In this document: piece by piece, positions 53,208 to 61,041 of the stretch | How the letters are laid out: every line of letters starts with the position of its first letter | How positions within the stretch are numbered: the stretch's first letter is position 1 | From: Pseudomonas sp. WJP1 | GTDB lineage: Bacteria; Pseudomonadota; Gammaproteobacteria; Pseudomonadales; Pseudomonadaceae | DNA length: 64,000 bases | Direction of reading: 5' to 3' | NCBI RefSeq assembly: GCF_028471945.1 | Contig: NZ_CP110128.1 | Location: 2,902,501-2,966,500, forward strand | Notes under the pieces: model-generated | Database searches by the model: none | Told to the model about the DNA's origin: nothing | The model's input: the letters and a program-made list of their open reading frames with translations, nothing else | Made by a program: the position numbers and the translations under genes

Positions 53208-54257
53208 ATGTCAGGTTCGACGACACAAAGGCCCGGCGATGCACCGGCCACAGGCGACGAAGCGCAGCAGCCCACCACCATTGGCAGCTACACCGTCGCC
53301 ATCGCTCGGGCGCTGGAGGCCAGTGGGGTGGACAGCAAACGTATCCTTGCGTCTGTAGGCATTCCCCAGGGACTGTCCGCCGACCCGATGATTCGCCTGC
53401 CTGCCACGACCATGACCCGCTTGTTCCAGGCCTGCGTGGATGTGACCAATAACCCGTATTTTGGGCTGATCGTCTCCAGGCATCTGCATCTGACCCACCT
53501 CCATGCATTGGGCTATGCCTTGGCGGCCAGTGGCACCTTGATGGATTTTTGCCGACGTCTGGAGCGTTATTTCCGCTTGGCCTCTCAGGTAGCTACTATC
53601 AGCGTCAGCGAGAGCACCGATGAGGTGTCATTGCGCTTCGAGCATCGGGTGCCTCTGAGCAGTGAGACCGAAGACGCATTTTTCGGCTTTCTGGTGCGCA
53701 CGATGCGCCTGATTGACACGCAGGTATTCAACCCCTTGCGCGTTGAAATGCGCCGGCCCATGCCGCACGAAGGTGCCGAGCCTTACGAGACGCTGTTTCG
53801 CTCACCGGTGGTCTTCAGTCAGGACTACGGGCTGCTGGTTTTCGACAAAGCCGATATGGTGCGCCAATTGAGCGGTTCGTGCCCGGAACTGGCACAAGTC
53901 AACGACAACATCATCATCAGCTACCTGGCGCGGCTGGACAAAAACGATGTCATCACAGGCGTCACGCAGAAGATCATCGAATTTCTCCCGGATGGCGATT
54001 GCACGCGGGACAAGGTGGCCAGCGCGTTGTGCATGAGCCCGACCAAGCTTCAGCTCAAGCTGTCCCAGCGCGGGACGAGTTTCCAGCAATTGCTCGATGA
54101 CACACGCAAGGAGCTGGCCTGCAGCTACTTGAGCCAGGCCTCGCGTCCCGTCACGGAGATCACCTTCCTGCTGGGCTTCAGTGATACCAGCAACTTTACC
54201 CGCGCCTTCAAGCGCTGGACCGGGTTGTCCCCGACGGATTACCGGCAGCAGGGCTGA
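53208..54257 (+). CDS. AraC-family transcriptional regulator
   Basis: A 349-residue regulator. The N-terminal 200 residues form the OruR/ArgR-type arabinose-binding-like domain (LEASGVDSKRIL start, GYALAASGTLMDFCRRLERY within). The C-terminal 100 residues hold the two helix-turn-helix motifs, ending ITFLLGFSDTSNFTRAFKRW then TGLSPTDYR. It is divergent from the GMC gene by about 210 bases and convergent with the alkylsulfatase gene. It probably activates the surrounding lipid genes in response to the substrate. Confidence 0.86.
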   Translation: MSGSTTQRPGDAPATGDEAQQPTTIGSYTVAIARALEASGVDSKRILASVGIPQGLSADPMIRLPATTMTRLFQACVDVTNNPYFGLIVSRHLHLTHLHALGYALAASGTLMDFCRRLERYFRLASQVATISVSESTDEVSLRFEHRVPLSSETEDAFFGFLVRTMRLIDTQVFNPLRVEMRRPMPHEGAEPYETLFRSPVVFSQDYGLLVFDKADMVRQLSGSCPELAQVNDNIIISYLARLDKNDVITGVTQKIIEFLPDGDCTRDKVASALCMSPTKLQLKLSQRGTSFQQLLDDTRKELACSYLSQASRPVTEITFLLGFSDTSNFTRAFKRWTGLSPTDYRQQG

Positions 54258-54270
54258 GCCCATCGCAAAA

Positions 54271-54310
54271 AAAGCCTCGCCGAAACGCTGTTCGGCGAGG
54301 CTTTCGTTTT
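54271..54310. terminator. Bidirectional terminator between AraC and alkylsulfatase
   Basis: A perfect 14-bp stem AAAGCCTCGCCGAA / TTCGGCGAGGCTTT with an ACGCTG loop; A-run on the left and CGTTTT on the right serve both convergent transcripts. Confidence 0.85.
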
Positions 54311-54321
54311 ATCGACGGCGA

Positions 54322-56316
54322 TTATTGTGCCGGTGGATTGGGCAGCACAACTTCGAAATTCGGCGAGAACGTGTCCATGAGACCCAGCAGGGTGGCGAAG
54401 GCCTGGGCATTACCTTCGATTTTCAATTGCCCATCTTGCAGGGCCTGCTGCGGTGTCAGTTGCTGGCTCATGATCGCATTCAAGGTGTCGCGATCGAGCG
54501 TCAAGGTAGCGTCCGGATTGGGTGCCACCTGACCTACGGAGTAGGTCAACGCCGAGTTCTCCAGGTTGAGCGCGTATTGCTTGCCGCTTTCCGTGAAATT
54601 CCAGTTCATGACGATGTGCTTGCCCTCGGCCTTCGGCCCGTTGAGACGAACCCCGAGCAAGTCGAAAATGTTTTCGATGGACAGCGCGCGAATGGTGTCC
54701 GGGCTGGCGGTACGCAACGGTGACGGCACTTTTTTCCCGCCGCTGCGCAACTCCTGAGCGCCGGTCAGGTAGCTGTTGCGCTCTACCGCCGATTCGGCCT
54801 GGTAGCCGAGCTGCTCCAGGGCATCGGCAAACAGCTCCAGGGCGGGTTGATTGGTGGGTTCGGCATTCACCAGATGGTTCATGGCCTGGGACACCCAGCG
54901 ATATTCGCCCGCTTGGAAATCTGTGCGGGCTCGGGCCAGCAAGGCGTCGGCACCGCCGGCGTAATCGACGAACTTGCGCCCGTAATCGATATTGCTCAAG
55001 GCATCCAGATTGGCCGGGTTGGCGTCGTACCAGCCCATGTATTGCTGATACACCGCCTTGGCGTTGCGCTGCACCGACCCGTAATAACCACGGGCAAACC
55101 ACTCGCTGGCCAGACTTGCTGGCACGTTCTGGCGCATGAACTCGCCGATCTCCACGGGTTTGTAGCCCTTGTTCACCAGGCGTAGTGACTGGTCATGCAT
55201 CCATTTATAAAGGTCACGTTGCTTGCTCAGGTAGGTGTTGACCTGTTCCTTGCCGAAAACCGGCCAGGTGTGTTGGCCCACGAGGATGTCGGTATCGGCG
55301 CCAAAGCGCGCAAGTGCATCGTTGAGGTATTTGGTCCAAGCCTGGCTGTCGCGGATTTCCGCACCGCGCAGGGTGAGCAACTGGTGTTGCGCCTGAATGG
55401 CCAGCTCACCGGTGTCGAGCACTTTATGTTGTGGAAAGTAGTGAACCATCTCCGCCGGCGCTTCTGTGCCAGGTGTGAGCATGTTGATGATTTCCACGCC
55501 ATCGATTTCCAGCGTCTCGATCGGCTTGGTGATTTCCCGGGTGGGCGGGATCAGCGTGATGGTGCCATTGGGCAACGCCTTTGCGCCGCCCAGATCCAGT
55601 TGACCCCGATCGCCACGGGGCAGGGTGGTACCAAACTGGTATTCGGTGCGCCGACTCATGGCGTTGCCGGCCATGACGTTTTCGGCAATCGCGTGCGCCA
55701 TGAATCCCGCGGGTGCGATGATTTGTACCTTGCCGGCCTTGACGTCGGCTTCATCGACGATGCCTTTGACGCCGCCGTAATGATCGACATGGCTGTGGTT
55801 GTAGATCACCGCCAGCACCGGTTTCTTCGGACGATGCGCATAGTAGAGATTGAGTGCGGTACGCGCAGTTTCGGCGGTCATCAAGGGGTCGATGATGATG
55901 AGTCCGGTCTTGCCTTCGATGATGGTCATGTTGGTCAAGTCGATGCCGCGCACCTGATAGAACCCTTCCGTGACCTTGTACAAACCGTTGGCCATGTTCT
56001 TGCGTGCCTGTAGCCACAGGCTGGGATTGACGGTGTTCGGCCCTTCTGCCGGTTTGAGGAATTCGTAACCCTTGAGGCTATAAATCACCTTGCCGTCCGC
56101 CGTCAGCGTTTCGGCATCCGGGATGCTGGCGATGAAACCGCGATGAATGTCGGCCTCGCTGCGGCTGTTCATGTTTTTCAGCATCTGGCGTGTCGCGTCA
56201 TTGGCCGTCACGGTGGCGGGCTCGGCCGATTTCGGTTCAACGGCGGCCACGGCGGATTGGCTGATCAGGCTGGCCAGCAACGAAGGTAAAAGCAGAACAG
56301 AAAGGGTCTTTTTCAT
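54322..56316 (-). CDS. sdsA: Alkyl sulfatase, SdsA1-like metallo-beta-lactamase-fold hydrolase
   Basis: A 664-residue secreted enzyme. Signal peptide (residues 1-24, ending SAVAA) precedes the binuclear zinc motif NHSHVDHYGG with H174, H176, D178 and H179. TGTEAPAEMV supplies the next metal glutamate, the VLDTGELA segment the bridging glutamate, and GQHTWPVFG the distal histidine. The C-terminal SCP2-like domain (LTLDRDTLNAIMSQQLTPQQ) binds the alkyl chain. SdsA1-type enzymes hydrolyse primary alkyl sulfates to alcohols and sulfate. Divergent from the DUF1302 gene. The tail of the active site differs from classic SdsA1 (VLDTGE for the usual CMAEN-type segment). Confidence 0.86.
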   Translation of the reverse strand: MKKTLSVLLLPSLLASLISQSAVAAVEPKSAEPATVTANDATRQMLKNMNSRSEADIHRGFIASIPDAETLTADGKVIYSLKGYEFLKPAEGPNTVNPSLWLQARKNMANGLYKVTEGFYQVRGIDLTNMTIIEGKTGLIIIDPLMTAETARTALNLYYAHRPKKPVLAVIYNHSHVDHYGGVKGIVDEADVKAGKVQIIAPAGFMAHAIAENVMAGNAMSRRTEYQFGTTLPRGDRGQLDLGGAKALPNGTITLIPPTREITKPIETLEIDGVEIINMLTPGTEAPAEMVHYFPQHKVLDTGELAIQAQHQLLTLRGAEIRDSQAWTKYLNDALARFGADTDILVGQHTWPVFGKEQVNTYLSKQRDLYKWMHDQSLRLVNKGYKPVEIGEFMRQNVPASLASEWFARGYYGSVQRNAKAVYQQYMGWYDANPANLDALSNIDYGRKFVDYAGGADALLARARTDFQAGEYRWVSQAMNHLVNAEPTNQPALELFADALEQLGYQAESAVERNSYLTGAQELRSGGKKVPSPLRTASPDTIRALSIENIFDLLGVRLNGPKAEGKHIVMNWNFTESGKQYALNLENSALTYSVGQVAPNPDATLTLDRDTLNAIMSQQLTPQQALQDGQLKIEGNAQAFATLLGLMDTFSPNFEVVLPNPPAQ

Positions 56317-56628
56317 GAGGTCTGTTTTTCAGGTCAAGGGTTCTGGTCGGCGCAAGCGGACCGCTCGACATTTGTTCTACAGGCCCTGTTTCGTGCAGAC
56401 CGGTCAATAGCGCCCATTCATCAGTCAATACAAAGCGCGGCGTGGGTTTGGTCGCCTGCGCGCTGTGCTGACCGATGATTTGGCCCAATTGACCGGCGTC
56501 TCCCTCACTGCTCGCGATACAACATTCTCGACCGATCCGGCCTGCGCTCCATAAGAGCAGGGCGTTTGGCTGACGGGCGTTTTTCCTGAATGACTTTTCG
56601 CGAATCCACAGTAAGGCGAGCACGCTAG
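56317..56628. other. Divergent intergenic region between alkylsulfatase and DUF1302 genes
   Basis: 312 bases with no gene. Both flanking genes start here in opposite directions, so it holds their promoters; I see no strong palindrome. Confidence 0.4.
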
Positions 56629-58458
56629 ATGAAAAATAACAATAAGATCTGCCACTCCAATCTGCGGCGCGGGCTGCTGGCATCGGCGGTTCTCGCCGGG
56701 TTGGGGATCACGCCCGTGCAGGCGTTCGAGTTCGATACGGGCAATGAGGACGTTTCGGTTCGTTTCGACAACACCTTCAAGTTCAACTACGCCCAGCGGG
56801 TGGAAGCGCCGAACAGCAAGCTGGCCAACGCGTGGAACAACAACGACGGCAACCGTAATTTTTCCTCCGGCAGCCCGGTTTCGCAGCGCCTCGATGTGTT
56901 GTCGGAACTGGACGTGGTCTACAAAAAACAGCTGGGGTTTCGGGTCAGTGCCAACAGCTGGTACGACCATGCCTATGACGACGTCGGCAGCTTCAACCCA
57001 TCGACCAACCAGCTGAACAATGGCAGGCCAGACTCCCATCATCTGAGTGGCTATGCCGAGCGTTATTACAATGGCCCGTCCTCGGAAATCCTTGATGCCT
57101 TTGTTTTCGGCAGCACCGAGTTCGGTGACGAATCGCTGTTGAGCGGCAAGGCGGGCCAGCACACCTTGTATTGGGGTGAAAGCGTGCTGGCCTTCGCCCA
57201 CGGCAACAGTTATGGCCAGTCCGGACTGGACTTGTCCAAGGCGCTTGCGGTGCCAGGGACTGAAGCCAAAGAGCTGTTCATCCCGCGCAATCAATTGTCC
57301 ACCAGCTTCACAGTCAACTCGGAGTTGACCCTGGCGGCGCAATACTTCCTTGATTGGGATGCTGCACGACTGCCGGAGTCGGGCACGTACCTGGGCTTCA
57401 ACGACGGTATCCAGAACGGCGGCCACAACCTGTCGCTGATCGCTGCACGCAATCCCCGTTTCGGCACGCCAGGGCCCTTGGGGGCCAATGAGTTTCTACG
57501 CCTGACCAATGGCCACACCCATACCCCTGACAAGCGCGGTGACTTCGGTCTTATGGCCAAGTGGAGTCCGGCGTGGCTGGACGGCACCCTGGGTCTCTAC
57601 TACCGCAAGACCTCCGACATCCTGCCCAACCTGGTGCTGCAACCGGTGGCGGTCGGCCCGGCGCAGTTGGCCTCGGGCAATGCCGGCAGCTACAACCAGT
57701 TCTACGTCGATGACATCGATGTCTATGGCTTGAGCCTTGCTAAAAACGTCGCCGGTGTGAGTGTTGGTTTCGATTTGAGCTATCGCCACAACATGGCGCT
57801 GTCCAGTGTTCCGGCCACCGTCAACCCGGCTTTGGGCGCAGCGAACGCGCCCGGTTTCATTGAAAGCTTCGATGGCCAGAACGGCGTGGCACGTGGCAAC
57901 ACCGTACACGCGGTGCTCAACGGATTGACCACCTTTGGCGACACCCCGCTATGGGATTCCTCGACCTTGCTGGTTGAACTCGGTTATAGCCGCTGGCTGG
58001 ACGTGACCGAGAACAAGCAACTGTTCAAGGGCGAGGATTGGTACCACGGCGTCGACAAGGTCACCAAGGACAACTTCATCCTTGGCATGAACTTCAACCC
58101 GACCTGGTACCAGGTATTCCCCGGCGTCGATCTATCGCTGCCGGTCAGTTACAACGTCGGCCTCTCAGGCCAGTCCGCTGTGCAAATGGGCGGTAACAAA
58201 GGCACTGGCAGCTATTCGGTCGGCGTTGGCATGGACGTGCACAGTCAGTACCGCTTCGACCTCAAATACGTCGATAACTTCGGCGACTTCGACACCTGCG
58301 GCTCTGCCGGCAACGCCGCGGCACAGGGCGATGGCGCTGCACCCGGCGCCAACGGCCAGTACAACTGCGTTCCCGGCCAGACCACAGCCTTTGCGGGTAC
58401 CCCGGCCCAGCTCAAGGATCGCGGCATGGTCACTTTCACCTTCAAAACCACCCTCTGA
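56629..58458 (+). CDS. DUF1302 outer-membrane protein
   Basis: A 609-residue protein with a signal peptide (about residues 1-34, ending TPVQA). The mature start FEFDTGNEDVSVRFDNTFKF, the repeated long barrel strands and the C-terminal GMVTFTFKTTL mark the DUF1302 family of large outer-membrane barrels. Family members are regularly next to DUF1329 and RND genes and are linked to handling of hydrophobic compounds. It is followed by the DUF1329 gene after 32 bases. The divergent alkylsulfatase supports lipid-type substrate. Confidence 0.83.
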   Translation: MKNNNKICHSNLRRGLLASAVLAGLGITPVQAFEFDTGNEDVSVRFDNTFKFNYAQRVEAPNSKLANAWNNNDGNRNFSSGSPVSQRLDVLSELDVVYKKQLGFRVSANSWYDHAYDDVGSFNPSTNQLNNGRPDSHHLSGYAERYYNGPSSEILDAFVFGSTEFGDESLLSGKAGQHTLYWGESVLAFAHGNSYGQSGLDLSKALAVPGTEAKELFIPRNQLSTSFTVNSELTLAAQYFLDWDAARLPESGTYLGFNDGIQNGGHNLSLIAARNPRFGTPGPLGANEFLRLTNGHTHTPDKRGDFGLMAKWSPAWLDGTLGLYYRKTSDILPNLVLQPVAVGPAQLASGNAGSYNQFYVDDIDVYGLSLAKNVAGVSVGFDLSYRHNMALSSVPATVNPALGAANAPGFIESFDGQNGVARGNTVHAVLNGLTTFGDTPLWDSSTLLVELGYSRWLDVTENKQLFKGEDWYHGVDKVTKDNFILGMNFNPTWYQVFPGVDLSLPVSYNVGLSGQSAVQMGGNKGTGSYSVGVGMDVHSQYRFDLKYVDNFGDFDTCGSAGNAAAQGDGAAPGANGQYNCVPGQTTAFAGTPAQLKDRGMVTFTFKTTL

Positions 58459-58490
58459 TATTCGAGTTGTGCGTTAACAGGAGACACTCT

Positions 58491-59855
58491 ATGAACCTTC
58501 TCAAATCACTCTTGGTTCCCGCCCTGACCCTGGCCGTTGCAGGCTCCGCGCACGCGGCCGTCAACGCCGACCAGGCCGCGAAACTGGGCACCACGCTGAC
58601 CGCCGTCGGCGCGGACAAAGCCGCCAACGCCGATGGCAGCATTCCGGCCTACACCGGTGGCCTGACCACAGTCCCGGCCAATTTCAAAAATGGCGACTCG
58701 TTCCGTCCTGATCCGTTTGGCGATGAAAAACCGCGTCTGGTGATCACTGCCAAGAACCTCGCCGAACAAAAAGACAAACTCACCGCGACAACCCAGGCAT
58801 TGCTCACGCGTTACCCCAGCTATCGCCTCGACGTGTACCCGACTCACCGTAGCGTCGCGCTGCCCAGGACGGTTCTCGAGAACACCGCGAAAAATGCCGT
58901 GACCGCCAAGACCACCGATGGAGGCTTGTCGCTGGAAAACGTACTGCCGGGCGTACCTTTCCCGATTCCGGCGGATGGCAACGAGGCGATGTGGAACCAT
59001 TTGCTGCGCTATCAGGGCGTGGCCATGACCAACAAGTACGATTCGTGGAACGTCGACTCGTCTGGCACCGCGTCCTTGAGCTCCACGGGCGTGTTCAATA
59101 TCGAGTACCCGCTCTATGCGCCGTCCCGGGCTGTGGGGGCTGTCGCTGCCGATGAGTCCTTCTACAAGATCAAGCTGACTTACACAGGCCCGGCCCGGCG
59201 CGCCGGTGAAGCACTGTTGCTCATGGACTCGGTGAACCCGCTGAAACAGCCCCGTCGCGCCTGGCAGTACCTGCCGGGGCAACGTCGGGTGAAACTGGCG
59301 CCGGACCTGGCCTACGACACGCCAAACCCGGGCACAGTTGGTGCGGCAACCTACGACGATGCGTTCTTGTTCAACGGCGCGATGGACCGTTACGACTTCA
59401 AATTGGTGGGCAAGAAAGAACTCTACGTGCCGTACAACACCTACAAGCTGAGCTATCACAAGGACGCGCGCGATGTGACGACCGCCAACCACGTCAACCC
59501 GGACCTGCTGCGTTGGGAGCTGCATCGGGTGTGGGTGGTCGAAGCCACGCTCAAGCCCGGCAAGCGTCACATCTACAGCAAACGTACCTTCTACCTCGAC
59601 GAGGACAGCTGGATTGCCCTGGCGTCCGACGCGTATGACGCTCGTGGCCAGCTCTACCGTGGCGGCTTCTCGCACCTGACCTACAGCTACGACGTGCAGG
59701 CCCCGGACACCATCAACCACATGCTCTATGACCTGGTTTCCGGTGCCTACAACATGAATGGTTTCTACGGGCCTTACGGCGGCCTCAAATACATCGACCC
59801 GCTGTCCAAGGCGCAGTGGTCGGCCGAGTCCCTGGCCGGCACCGGCATCCGTTAA
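58491..59855 (+). CDS. DUF1329 exported protein
   Basis: A 454-residue protein with a Sec signal (residues 1-21, ending GSAHAA), starting after AACAGGAGACACTCT. VNADQAAKLGTTLTAVGADKAANADG begins the DUF1329 region (landmarks 22-47), and ALLLMDSVN, QPRRAWQYLPGQRRVKLAPD and WIALASDAYDARGQLYRGGF are family blocks. The fold resembles lipoprotein-carrier LolA-type proteins, so it may ferry hydrophobic ligands across the periplasm between the DUF1302 barrel and the RND protein. That role is inference. It is in the same transcript as the DUF1302 and downstream genes. Confidence 0.83.
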   Translation: MNLLKSLLVPALTLAVAGSAHAAVNADQAAKLGTTLTAVGADKAANADGSIPAYTGGLTTVPANFKNGDSFRPDPFGDEKPRLVITAKNLAEQKDKLTATTQALLTRYPSYRLDVYPTHRSVALPRTVLENTAKNAVTAKTTDGGLSLENVLPGVPFPIPADGNEAMWNHLLRYQGVAMTNKYDSWNVDSSGTASLSSTGVFNIEYPLYAPSRAVGAVAADESFYKIKLTYTGPARRAGEALLLMDSVNPLKQPRRAWQYLPGQRRVKLAPDLAYDTPNPGTVGAATYDDAFLFNGAMDRYDFKLVGKKELYVPYNTYKLSYHKDARDVTTANHVNPDLLRWELHRVWVVEATLKPGKRHIYSKRTFYLDEDSWIALASDAYDARGQLYRGGFSHLTYSYDVQAPDTINHMLYDLVSGAYNMNGFYGPYGGLKYIDPLSKAQWSAESLAGTGIR

Positions 59856-59937
59856 ACCCACGATCGTGCAGGAGCGGGCGGCGATACGACTTGCCCGCGC
59901 CTGCAGAGGTCTGTGACGTGCACCCGAGATCACAATA

Positions 59938-61014
59938 ATGACAATGATCAAATGGACCCTGCTCGCCGCGCTCGCATCAGCGCTGGCAGTGCCGTTTACC
60001 CGCCCGGTAATTGCCGGCGGGTTTGCCGATGTGCTCGACACCCCCGCGCTGCAAAGTGAATACGCCATGCATTCGACCTACACCGGGCTGACCCAGGCCG
60101 GTGAGCGGTTGATCGCCGTTGGCCAGCGCGGTCATATCCTTTACTCCGATGATGCAGGCGAACACTGGAAGCAGGCACAGGTTCCGGTCAGTTCCGACCT
60201 GGTTGCAGTCACCTTTCCCACGCCGCAGTCGGGCTGGGCCGTCGGACACGACGGTGTGGTCCTGCACAGCCGCGACGCCGGGCAGACCTGGAGCCGGCAA
60301 CTGGACGGGCGTCGGATCGGGCAACTGCTGCTCGACCACTATCAACCCCGACTCGCCGAGCAGCCGGACAATGTTGATCTGCAACAGCGTGTCAGTGATG
60401 CGCGGCGAATGCTCGACGAGGGCGCCGACAAGGCCTTTCTGGATGTCTGGTTCGAGAATGCCCGGGTTGGCTACATCGTCGGCGCGTTCAATCTGATTTT
60501 TCGCACAGACAATGGGGGCCTTGACTGGACGCCACTGCTGGAGCGTACCGACAACCCCTCGGCGTTGAATCTCTATGCATTGCGCCCCGTAGGCAATGAT
60601 CTGTATATCGCTGGGGAGCAGGGCCTGGTGCTGAAGCTGGACCGTGCAAGCGGCCGATTCAATGCCATGCCGACGCCTTATAACGGCAGCTTTTTCGGCA
60701 TTACCGGCAAGCCGGGAGCGGCGCTGGTTTTCGGCTTGCGCGGTAACGTCTTTCGCAGCACCGATGACGGCGCGAGCTGGAGCAAGGTCGAACTCGCGCT
60801 TCCCCTCAGTATCACCGCCAGTTCCGTGGCCGCCGACGGCCGGATCGTACTCGTCAGCCAGGCCGGTCATGTGCTGGTCAGCACCGACGACGGTGCCAGT
60901 TTTCATCCCCGACAGAACACCGTGACGTCTCCGGTAGCCGCTGCGCAAGTGACGTCCGATGGTGCGTTGGTACTTGCGGGTACCCAGGGCCTGCGGCGAC
61001 TGGCCCTCGACTGA
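59938..61014 (+). CDS. Ycf48/HCF136-like beta-propeller protein
   Basis: A 358-residue secreted protein; signal peptide ends near residue 26 (RPVIAGG). The mature part contains repeated propeller-blade motifs, for example GHILYSDDAGEHWKQ, GVVLHSRDAGQTWSRQ, GNVFRSTDDGASWSKV and GHVLVSTDDGASF, with the Asp-box style S-x-D-x-G-x-[ST]-W. In photosynthetic organisms such proteins help assemble photosystem II, but in proteobacteria they accompany RND/DUF1302 clusters. It sits between the DUF1329 and RND genes (83 and 28 bases), so it likely serves as periplasmic assembly partner of that complex. Confidence 0.8.
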   Translation: MTMIKWTLLAALASALAVPFTRPVIAGGFADVLDTPALQSEYAMHSTYTGLTQAGERLIAVGQRGHILYSDDAGEHWKQAQVPVSSDLVAVTFPTPQSGWAVGHDGVVLHSRDAGQTWSRQLDGRRIGQLLLDHYQPRLAEQPDNVDLQQRVSDARRMLDEGADKAFLDVWFENARVGYIVGAFNLIFRTDNGGLDWTPLLERTDNPSALNLYALRPVGNDLYIAGEQGLVLKLDRASGRFNAMPTPYNGSFFGITGKPGAALVFGLRGNVFRSTDDGASWSKVELALPLSITASSVAADGRIVLVSQAGHVLVSTDDGASFHPRQNTVTSPVAAAQVTSDGALVLAGTQGLRRLALD

Positions 61015-61041
61015 GCCCGGCATTACATAGAGAACAACATC

